Source: Streptomyces hawaiiensis (GTDB taxonomy: Bacteria; Actinomycetota; Actinomycetes; Streptomycetales; Streptomycetaceae). From it: DNA of 64,000 nucleotides. The stretch covers positions 7,688,001 to 7,752,000 of the forward strand of contig NZ_CP021978.1 in the NCBI RefSeq assembly GCF_004803895.1, read 5' to 3'. Made by a program: the position numbers and the translations under genes. The notes beneath the pieces were generated by a model. That model worked only from the letters and a program-made list of their open reading frames with translations, did no database searches and had not been told where the DNA came from. Shown here one piece after another: positions 41,842-48,409 of this stretch (position 1 is the first letter of the stretch; every line of letters starts with the position of its first letter).

Positions 41842-42660
41842 GTGGCAGACGATTCGAAGAGTGACAGCAGAGCAGTGATCGGGTCGTACGTGGCGGTGGG
41901 GGACAGCTTCACCGAGGGCGTCGGTGATCCCGGCCCCGACGGGGCGTTCGTCGGTTGGGCCGACCGGTTCGCCGTGCTTCTCGCCGACCGCAGGCCCGAG
42001 GGCGACTTCCGGTACACCAATCTCGCCGTACGCGGAAAGCTCCTCGACCAGATCGTGGCGGACCAGGTTCCGCGGGCCGTCGACATGACCCCGGACCTCG
42101 TCTCGTTCTGCGCCGGGGGCAACGACATCATCCGGCCCGGCACCGACCCGGACGAGGTGGCCGAACGCTTCGAGCGGGCCCTGGTCCAGCTCACCGCCGT
42201 GTCCGGCACGGTCATGGTGACGACCGGTTTCGACACCCGTGGCGTGCCCGTGCTCAAGCACCTGCGCGGCAAGATCGCCACGTACAACGGACATGTCCGG
42301 GCCATCGCCGACCGGTACGGCTGCCCGGTGCTCGATCTGTGGTCCCTGCGCAGTGTGCGGGACCGCAGGGCCTGGGACGCCGACCGGCTGCACCTGTCGC
42401 CCGAGGGGCACACGCGCGTGGCGCTCCGCGCGGGCCAGGTGCTCGGCCTCGACGTGCCGGCCGACCCCGAGCAGGCGTGGCCTCCGCTGCCCCCGCGCGG
42501 CGCGCTCGACATGCGGCGGGACAACGTCGCCTGGGCACGCGAGTTCCTGGTGCCGTGGATCGGGCGCCGGCTGCGCGGGGAGTCGTCGGGCGACCATGTG
42601 ACGGCCAAGGGGGCGCTGTCGCCGGACGACATCAGGATGCGGATCGCATCGGTGGCGTGA
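41842..42660 (+). CDS. SGNH/GDSL-family hydrolase
   Basis: 272 residues from GTG 41842 with only a weak ribosome binding site; an in-frame GTG at 41875 is an alternative. SGNH block I is GDSFTEGVGD (S22), block III is GGND (about 92-95), and block V is DRLHLSPEGH (D181, H184). The catalytic Ser-Asp-His set is therefore complete. There is no signal peptide, so the esterase or lipase activity is intracellular. A large hairpin separates it from the convergent TetR gene. Confidence 0.9.
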   Translation: MADDSKSDSRAVIGSYVAVGDSFTEGVGDPGPDGAFVGWADRFAVLLADRRPEGDFRYTNLAVRGKLLDQIVADQVPRAVDMTPDLVSFCAGGNDIIRPGTDPDEVAERFERALVQLTAVSGTVMVTTGFDTRGVPVLKHLRGKIATYNGHVRAIADRYGCPVLDLWSLRSVRDRRAWDADRLHLSPEGHTRVALRAGQVLGLDVPADPEQAWPPLPPRGALDMRRDNVAWAREFLVPWIGRRLRGESSGDHVTAKGALSPDDIRMRIASVA

Positions 42661-42663
42661 GAG

Positions 42664-42726
42664 CGGCTCCCGCGCGTGCGGGCCGTGCCGGCCGGGAACC
42701 GGCGCGGCCCGCACGTGCGGGAGCCG
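42664..42726. terminator. Long bidirectional hairpin terminator
   Basis: A 28-bp stem (42664-42691 with 42699-42726) contains two wobble-type mismatches (G-T) and a 7-base loop. It fills the 72-base gap between the convergent SGNH hydrolase and TetR genes. Confidence 0.8.
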
Positions 42727-42732
42727 TGGCGT

Positions 42733-43347
42733 CTAGGGCGTCAGCCGCTCTTCATGCGCCAGGCCCAGCTCACGGACCAGTGCCTCCTCCACCCACTCCT
42801 GGGCCCGCGCTCGCGGCACCGCGCCGGCGTAGGACGTCAGCTGGACGGCGAGGCCGTCGAGGAGGGCGGTGAGGCGGAGGGCCGTGCCCTGCGGGTCCGG
42901 GCAGCGGAACTCGCCGGCGGCCACGCCCTCCGCGATGACCTCGGCGAGGGCGGCCTTCCACTGCCGGTCGAGGTCCTGGGCGACCTCCCGCAGCGTGGGG
43001 TCGCGCAGCGCCGCCGCCCAGCTCTCGATCCACAGCCGCCAGCCCTTGGCCTGTCCGGTCGGGGCGTACCACCGTACGGCCGACCGCAGCCGGCGCAGCG
43101 CCGGTGAACGGCGGCCGAGCAGCTTGCGCAGATGCGCCAGGTCGCCCTCTGCCGCATGCCGGAAGGCGGCGGCGACCAGCTGCTCCTTCGTCGAGAAGTG
43201 GTAGAGGACCAGTGCGTTGCTCACGCCCAGCGCCGAGGCCACGTCGGCGATCCTGACCGCCGCCACACCCCTCGCCTCGATCTGCTCGATGGCGGCCCGC
43301 AGCAGATCCCCTCGCCGCTCGGCCACACTCAACCGGACTCTCGTCAC
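42733..43347 (-). CDS. TetR/AcrR-family transcriptional regulator
   Basis: 204 residues. The N-terminal DNA-binding domain (about 9-55) reads AERRGDLLRAAIEQIEARGVAAVRIADVASALGVSNALVLYHFSTKEQLV, the standard TetR helix-turn-helix. The C-terminal ligand domain is helical and Trp/Arg-rich and resembles BetI/TetR_C_6-type regulators. Its likely targets are nearby; it lies 95 bases from the dehydrogenase gene on the same strand. No palindrome is obvious at its own promoter. Confidence 0.9.
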   Translation of the reverse strand: MTRVRLSVAERRGDLLRAAIEQIEARGVAAVRIADVASALGVSNALVLYHFSTKEQLVAAAFRHAAEGDLAHLRKLLGRRSPALRRLRSAVRWYAPTGQAKGWRLWIESWAAALRDPTLREVAQDLDRQWKAALAEVIAEGVAAGEFRCPDPQGTALRLTALLDGLAVQLTSYAGAVPRARAQEWVEEALVRELGLAHEERLTP

Positions 43348-43442
43348 GCCGTCACCCTACCCACCCGCCTCATGTCCCCTGACGGGGCGTTTCAGCCTGT
43401 CCGGCGCGGCCCGCGACGGCCGTCGGCGAAGCGGCGGGCGCC

Positions 43443-44621
43443 TCACCGGAACCAGCCGAACCGCTCCGCGATCAGCGGCAGCCGGTCCGCCGCGATCGCG
43501 TGGGCGGCGGCCCGCGGTGTCGTCCCGTCAGCCTGCGCGCGGACCAGCATCCGCTCGACCAGGACCCGCATCGAGCGGCGGGTGTACGCGAACGCCTCCT
43601 CGGCGTCGGCGCCGATGTCCCCGAACAGCGTCCACCACCACCAGGCGTTCGTCCCGGAGTTGACCACGACGTCCGGCAGTACGGTCACACCGCGCGCGGC
43701 CAGCAGCAGCTCCGCCTCCGGCCGTACGGGCATGTTGGCCGCCTCCACCACCCAGCGGGCGGTGATCCGCTCCTGGTTCCCGGCGTCGACCGCGTACGAC
43801 ACGGCGGCCGGCACCAGCATGTCCGCGTCGGCCGCAAGCCAGGCGTCGCCCGGCAGTTCGCGGTCGCCGGGGCGCAGCACGCAGCGGTCCACCGTGCCGT
43901 GGGCATCCCGCGCGGCGAGCAGCGCCTCGACGTCGAGGCCCGCGCGGTTGGCGATCGTGCCCTTGAGGTCGGCGACGGCCACGACCGTCAGCCCCGCGCG
44001 CGTGAGGAAGCGCGCGGTGGCTCCGCCCATGGTGCCCAGCCCCTGGAGGGCGACCCGCGTCCCGGCGTACGGCACACCGGCCCGGTCCAGTGCGGCCAGG
44101 GCCGCCTCGGCCACACCGCAGCCGCCGACCAGCTCGTCCAGACCGATGCCGTCGACCTCGACCGCGAACGCGTCCCGCAGCCGCAGCCGGGCCCCGGCCT
44201 CGTCGTCCAGCAGCGGATACACGGCCTGGATCGAGGAGACCAGCCCCGCCTCGGCGGCGGCCCGGTCGACCAGGTCCTGGGTGAGCCCCAGGTCCTCACC
44301 CGTCGTCCAGCAGCTCTCTATGTACGGCCGCATCGCGCGCAGGTAGCGCACCAGCAGCGGGTACGCCTGAGGATCCCGGGGATCGCAGTCGATGCCGCCC
44401 TTGGCGCCGCCGAGCGGGACATAGCGGCTCGCCGGGTCGTAGTGCAGGGCCTCCTTCACGGTCATGCCGCGGGCCAGGCCGGCGACCTCGTCCAGGGTGC
44501 AGCCCGCGCGCATCCGCAGACCACCGCTGGCGACCCCGCGCACCAGCCGGTCTACGACCAGGAAGCCCTGCCGTTCCGTGAGGTGATCGGTCCAGGTCAG
44601 GGACAGCAGGGGGGTGGCCAT
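43443..44621 (-). CDS. Glu/Leu/Phe/Val dehydrogenase family protein
   Basis: 392 residues from ATG 44621, chosen because AAGGAG lies 5 bases upstream. The catalytic lysine is in PLGGAKGGIDCDP (K74) and the NAD-binding Rossmann segment is VALQGLGTMGGATARFL. The SGTNAWWWWTLFGD block near the C-terminus has an unusual run of four tryptophans. The family deaminates amino acids reversibly with NAD(P)+. An inverted repeat 20 bases upstream of the start suggests regulation, possibly by the adjacent TetR protein. Substrate undetermined. Confidence 0.88.
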   Translation of the reverse strand: MATPLLSLTWTDHLTERQGFLVVDRLVRGVASGGLRMRAGCTLDEVAGLARGMTVKEALHYDPASRYVPLGGAKGGIDCDPRDPQAYPLLVRYLRAMRPYIESCWTTGEDLGLTQDLVDRAAAEAGLVSSIQAVYPLLDDEAGARLRLRDAFAVEVDGIGLDELVGGCGVAEAALAALDRAGVPYAGTRVALQGLGTMGGATARFLTRAGLTVVAVADLKGTIANRAGLDVEALLAARDAHGTVDRCVLRPGDRELPGDAWLAADADMLVPAAVSYAVDAGNQERITARWVVEAANMPVRPEAELLLAARGVTVLPDVVVNSGTNAWWWWTLFGDIGADAEEAFAYTRRSMRVLVERMLVRAQADGTTPRAAAHAIAADRLPLIAERFGWFR

Positions 44622-44640
44622 ACGGGCTCCTTCGCCGCCG

Positions 44641-44666
44641 GGATACTGAATCACCGGTCAGTATCC
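44641..44666. promoter_or_regulatory. Inverted-repeat operator candidate
   Basis: GGATACTGA (44641-44649) and TCAGTATCC (44658-44666) form a perfect 9-bp inverted repeat with an 8-base spacer in the divergent promoter region, 20 bases from the dehydrogenase start. It is AT-rich against the local background and fits a TetR- or MarR-type site. Confidence 0.55.
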
Positions 44667-44750
44667 ACTTCTGGTGGGACCCCTGTACGCCAGTGTTGTC
44701 GGAGGGGCCGACCATAATGGAAAGCCTGACCGACTCCACCTGGAGGTACC

Positions 44751-45944
44751 GTGGCCGGTTTCCGTACCCTGAGCTCCGGGCTCCGCGCGCTGCAGCCCGG
44801 GGCGTTCGGCGCGGACCCGAGCGGTGAGCGCATGGCGCGCATCCGCAGATCGCCCCACTTCGCGGACGGGGTCTTCCAGAACCCCGGCGGCTCCGCGCGG
44901 ACCCGGCCCTCGGGCTCCACCCTGGACTTCGCGAAGGTCTTCTTCGACAAGGACACCCGTCCCCGCCGCACCCCGAACGGCACCGTTCCGGTGCACTCCA
45001 CCACCCTCGCCGACATCGCCCGGCCCCCTGCCACCGGCCTGCGGCTGACCTGGATGGGACACTCCAGCGTCCTCGCGGAGATGGACGGACGGCGCGTGCT
45101 GTTCGACCCGGTGTGGGGCGAGCGCTGCTCCCCCTTCCCCTTCGCCGGGCCCAAGCGGCTGCACCCCGTGCCCCTGCCGCTGGCCGCGCTCGGCCCGGTC
45201 GACGTCGTGGTCATCTCGCACGACCACTACGACCATCTGGACATGCCCACCATCAAGGCGCTCGCCGGCACCGACACACTGTTCGCCGTGCCCCTCGGCG
45301 TCGGCGCGCACCTGGAGCACTGGGGCGTGTCCGCCGGCCGGCTGCGCGAGCTGGACTGGCACGAGACCACCAAGGTCGGCGGGCTCAGCCTCACTGCCAC
45401 CCCGGCCCGGCACTTCTGCGGCCGCGGGCTGCGCAACACCCAGCACACCCTGTGGGCCTCCTGGGTCGTCGCCGGTGAGGAGCACCGGATCTACCACAGC
45501 GGCGACACCGGCTACTTCGACGGTTTCAAGGAGATAGGCGCCGAGCACGGGCCGTTCGACGCCACGATGATCCAGGTCGGCGCGTACTCCGACTTCTGGC
45601 CCGACATCCACATGACGCCTGCCCAGGGGGTGCAGACCCACCTTGACCTGCAGGGAGGCAGCCCGGGCGGGGTGCTGTTGCCGATCCACTGGGGCACCTT
45701 CAACCTGGCGCCGCACGCGTGGGCGGAGCCGGGGGAGTGGATGAAGGACGCGGCTGAGGAGGCAGGCCAGGCGGTGGCGTTCCCGCGGCCGGGCGAGCCG
45801 TTCGAGCCGGCGGGGAAGCTGCCGGTGGAGGCGTGGTGGCGGGCGGTGTCGCAGCCGATCGCGTGCCCGTGGCGTCGTCCGCAAGTCGTTGAGGGTGCGG
45901 CCGAGCCGAGCAAGGGGGATCTCGACCTCGCCGGTGAGCGGTGA
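44751..45944 (+). CDS. MBL-fold metallo-hydrolase (NAPE-PLD/UlaG-like)
   Basis: 397 residues from GTG 44751. The beta-lactamase-fold domain (about 100-340) carries the zinc motif SHDHYDHLD (about 156-164) and later metal or active-site blocks PARHFCGRG, YHSGDTGYFDGF and LPIHWGTFNL. The N-terminal 90 residues (GSARTRPSGSTLDFAKVFFD) are typical of the YtnP/NAPE-PLD-like group that hydrolyses phosphodiesters or lactones. It is divergent from the dehydrogenase. About 45 residues from the C-terminal region recur in a broken form near 47.5 kb. Confidence 0.88.
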   Translation: MAGFRTLSSGLRALQPGAFGADPSGERMARIRRSPHFADGVFQNPGGSARTRPSGSTLDFAKVFFDKDTRPRRTPNGTVPVHSTTLADIARPPATGLRLTWMGHSSVLAEMDGRRVLFDPVWGERCSPFPFAGPKRLHPVPLPLAALGPVDVVVISHDHYDHLDMPTIKALAGTDTLFAVPLGVGAHLEHWGVSAGRLRELDWHETTKVGGLSLTATPARHFCGRGLRNTQHTLWASWVVAGEEHRIYHSGDTGYFDGFKEIGAEHGPFDATMIQVGAYSDFWPDIHMTPAQGVQTHLDLQGGSPGGVLLPIHWGTFNLAPHAWAEPGEWMKDAAEEAGQAVAFPRPGEPFEPAGKLPVEAWWRAVSQPIACPWRRPQVVEGAAEPSKGDLDLAGER

Positions 45945-46256
45945 CGTGGGGGACGAGCTCTGCGATTCAGGCCCTTGCCGTCCCTGGAAGGCTCGCCTCG
46001 GGTTGTCGTCCGAACACGCATCTTGGAGCGCTGAGCCAAGGGTGGTCCCGCAACTGATCATGACATGAAGGTGGTCGGTCAGGAGTGGATACCGGGGCCC
46101 ACGGGGGCGCTCCGCCGCCAGGGTCTCGTCGTTCTCGTGGACTGTCCGGTTTGATCACTTGGGTGTCCAAGGCGCCCCTGGGTGCGACGGGTGGCGGGCG
46201 GATCCGCCTGGGGAAATGAGCGGCAGGGTCCCCCTTGTACGCGGTACGGTGCGCCG
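45945..46256. other. Intergenic region without a clear gene
   Basis: About 310 bases with weak codon bias and lower GC than neighbours. I see no ORF with coding character and no strong hairpin. It begins the 45.9-48 kb patch that also holds an IS remnant and a chimeric ORF, so it may be decayed accessory DNA. Confidence 0.4.
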
Positions 46257-46691
46257 ATGTCAGCGATCAAGAAGTTCCAAGTCACCTTTGACTGCGCAGA
46301 ACCCGAGCGCCTCGCTCGCTTCTGGTGCGAGGTGTTGGGGTACGTCACACCGTCGCCACCGGAGGGATTCACCACCTGGGAGGATTTCAACCGCACCCTG
46401 CCCCCTGAGAAGCAGGGTTCGTGGTTCGCCTGCAGTGATCCCTCAGGTGTGGGCCCGCGCCTGTACTTCCAGCGCGTCCCCGAAGGCAAGATCGTCAAGA
46501 ACCGGGTGCATCTCGATGTCCGGGTCGGCACCGGGCTCGTGGGGGACGAGCGCCTCGCCACGCTCGAAGCTGAGTGCGCACGACTGGTTGCGCTCGGTGC
46601 GACCCACGTGCAAACGCTGTATGCCGATGAGGAAAACGAGTCATGCATCCCAATGCTCGACATCGAGGGCAACGAATTCTGTATCGACTGA
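46257..46691 (+). CDS. VOC-family (glyoxalase/bleomycin-resistance-like) protein
   Basis: 144 residues from ATG 46257 (MSAIKKFQVTFDCAEPERLARFW). Two beta-alpha-beta repeats are visible: VTFDCAEPERLARFWCEVLGY and VHLDVRVG...GATHVQTLYAD...PMLDIEGNEFCID. The metal-position residues resemble other VOC members of the glyoxalase-like group (Glyoxalase_6). Codon use is slightly less GC-rich than neighbouring genes, in line with its place in accessory DNA. A hairpin terminator follows. Substrate unknown. Confidence 0.85.
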   Translation: MSAIKKFQVTFDCAEPERLARFWCEVLGYVTPSPPEGFTTWEDFNRTLPPEKQGSWFACSDPSGVGPRLYFQRVPEGKIVKNRVHLDVRVGTGLVGDERLATLEAECARLVALGATHVQTLYADEENESCIPMLDIEGNEFCID

Positions 46692-46705
46692 GCATTCTCC
46701 GAGCC

Positions 46706-46729
46706 GGGGAGGCAGGGAACCGCCTCCCC
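46706..46729 (+). terminator. Hairpin terminator after the VOC gene
   Basis: An 8-bp stem (GGGGAGGC, 46706-46713, with GCCTCCCC, 46722-46729) and an 8-base loop lie 15 bases past the stop. Confidence 0.65.
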
Positions 46730-46751
46730 TGAGGCTCTCTGGTCCTCGTAT

Positions 46752-47172
46752 GGGGCGGGAGTTACCGGTGAGGGCGAGGTTGTGCAGCCGGGCGATGCCG
46801 AGCATGGCGGGGTCAACGCCGTCGCCTTTCAGACGGCAGTCACGAAGGGGGCAGTTCGGTCTGGCCGCGTTCACGGCGGTGCGGGATGAGCAGGCCGGTG
46901 CCCCGATAGCCGCCGTCCGCGATGACTGTGGCCCGGCCGCCGGCGGCCTTCGACACCCCGAACAGCGGGGCGAGCTGCCGCAGCGTCAAGTTCGTACGCC
47001 AGTAAGCCGCTACGAGCAGGATCCGGTCCTCCAGAGTCAGGCTCCACGGTCGACCCTTGCGCACCTGGTCCGTACTTGCGCTCCGCATCGCAGTGACCAG
47101 CTTGCCGAACTGTCGCGGGTTCAGCCCGTGAACGGGGCTATCCAGGATGGTTCCGACGACGTGATCAGCCCA
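46752..47172 (-). pseudogene. IS5-family transposase remnant with two internal deletions
   Basis: Read on the minus strand, the frame begins around 47172 (ADHVVGTILDSPVHGLNPRQFGKLVTAMR), continues RKGRPWSLTLEDRILLVAAYW...LFGVSKAA, then jumps at about 46941 to GGRATVIADGGYRGTGLLIPHRRERGQTELP, and after about 46850 changes frame to LRDCRLKGDGV...LGIARLHNLALTG. Intact relatives I recall have about 75 residues, including a DDE Asp, between the first two blocks and a second stretch before the last. Both are missing here, so the protein is inactive. A possible terminal repeat lies about 30 bp upstream of the 5' end. Confidence 0.85.
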
Positions 47173-47203
47173 GGCATGGCAAGATCATGACACCAAGATC
47201 AGC

Positions 47204-47225
47204 CGTTACGGGACAGCCCTTAGAG
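47204..47225. repeat. Possible IS terminal inverted repeat (one end)
   Basis: CGTTACGGGACAGCCCTTAG sits just outside the transposase 5' end. GGGCTGTCCCGTAA is a known end type for actinobacterial IS5-like elements. I cannot find the matching end near 46.7 kb. Confidence 0.45.
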
Positions 47226-47280
47226 GTCATCTCACGCGGCCCTCGATGGCGAGCGGACGCCGGACGACGTCGGTACTGCG

Positions 47281-47859
47281 GTGTTGGCCCTGGCCGCCTG
47301 CAATGACATCGATCCCGGAGACGACCGTCCACCACGCCCTGACGACCCGCTCGGCAGCTTCCTCCACGGGCTGCTGACCATGGACCCGCTGTTTGCGGCG
47401 GGCGGGTTGCAGGTGATCAGTACCGTCACCGGAACACGTCTGGTACCGGGCTGCTGCATGATTCTGGCGACGCATCCCTGGGCGGACCCCGACGAGGGGC
47501 CGCTCGCGGCCGTCCGCGCGGTGGGCGCCGGTGTCGCCCTGCCCCACCCCGGTGAGCCCTTCGAGCCCACGGCGGAAACCGTCCCGTCCGAGCCGTGGTG
47601 GCGTGGGGTGGCGCTCGCCCCGAAGGGTGGGCCTCCGGCCGCGGAGGCCCTCGCCGGAGCCGGCATCAAGACCGCGTCGGACGCGGCAGCCGTGGCCCAG
47701 GCCGACACGGTGAGTGACGACGGTCATCGGGCCGACAAGGGCACCGAGGACCCCAAGACGCTCCCGGCGGGCCGACCCGGGACATACGTCAGACCAACGG
47801 CGAGGGCCGGGGAGCGAGAGGCTCCCCGGCCCTCGCCGTCCCTGTGTGACCGCTTCTGA
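47281..47859 (+). pseudogene. Chimeric ORF: hypothetical-protein fragment joined to an MBL-hydrolase C-terminal fragment
   Basis: A 192-residue frame. Residues 1-58 (LALAACNDIDPGDDRPPRP...GTRLVPGCC) look like the N-terminal part of an unrelated Streptomyces hypothetical protein. Residues about 65-110 (HPWADPDEGPLAAVRAVGAGVALPHPGEPFEP...PWWRGV) closely match the C-terminal part of the MBL hydrolase at 44751-45944 (HAWAEPGEWMKDAAEEAGQAVAFPRPGEPFEP...AWWRAV). The last 30 residues run through a terminator hairpin. The upstream frame is open without a clear start. It is best read as two gene fragments fused by deletion. Confidence 0.6.
47797..47839 (+). terminator. Very strong hairpin terminator
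   Basis: A perfect 19-bp stem (47797-47815 with 47821-47839, beginning ACGGCGAGGGCC) closes a 5-base loop GAGAG. It lies inside the 3' part of the chimeric ORF, showing that the frame there is not a natural protein end. Confidence 0.85.
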
Positions 47860-48409
47860 CCAGGTCGGATCGAACCCGTTTCGTTCGCGGTCCGATGTTT
47901 GGAGGTGTTATCGGTCTGTCGTACGAGGCCTCATACCAGAGCGGGACGCTCACCGTATGAGTTTGTCAACTGCCCACCGCACATGATGCGGTGGCGACTA
48001 CTGTCAGTGGCCGTCGGGAAAACAAGGCGGATCAGGGAGCGGGGGCCGGCACGTGCAGGCGCAGGGCGGACGAGGGAGTCGACGCGACGGGGATCCCCGC
48101 TGCCCGCGTACCACCGATGCCGGCCCGGGTGCGGTCGACGGCACGGGCACCGGCGCCGGCGGCGCCGCTGCCGCCGTCGGCAGCGCGGGTGCTGCCGGGG
48201 CCGGTGCGGGTGCGGCCGGGGTCGACGCGGGTGTCGCCGGGGTTTTCGGTCCGGGTCGGCATGCGGGCCCCGGCGGCGCCGGTGCCGTACGGAAGCGGGG
48301 AGAGGCCGGGCGCACGGCCCGGGGCGCGCGCAAGCGGCCACGCGAACCCGGACGTACCCCCGCGAGCTCCCCCGGCACCCCGGCCCGACGGACCAGTACG
48401 AGGACACCG
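47860..48409 (+). other. Long region upstream of the conservon
   Basis: 550 bases. The first 150 are relatively AT-rich and free of coding signal and probably contain the cvnA promoter. From about 48050 the cvnA frame is open with Gly/Ala-rich low-complexity codons; GTG 48053 has a GGGAG-like ribosome binding site, so a 119-residue extension of CvnA is possible but less likely than ATG 48410. Confidence 0.4.

Noticed and set aside
48053..48409. 119-residue N-terminal extension of CvnA from GTG 48053
   Set aside because: The extension is Gly/Ala/Arg low-complexity and the internal ATG at 48410 has a better ribosome binding site; kept only as an alternative.
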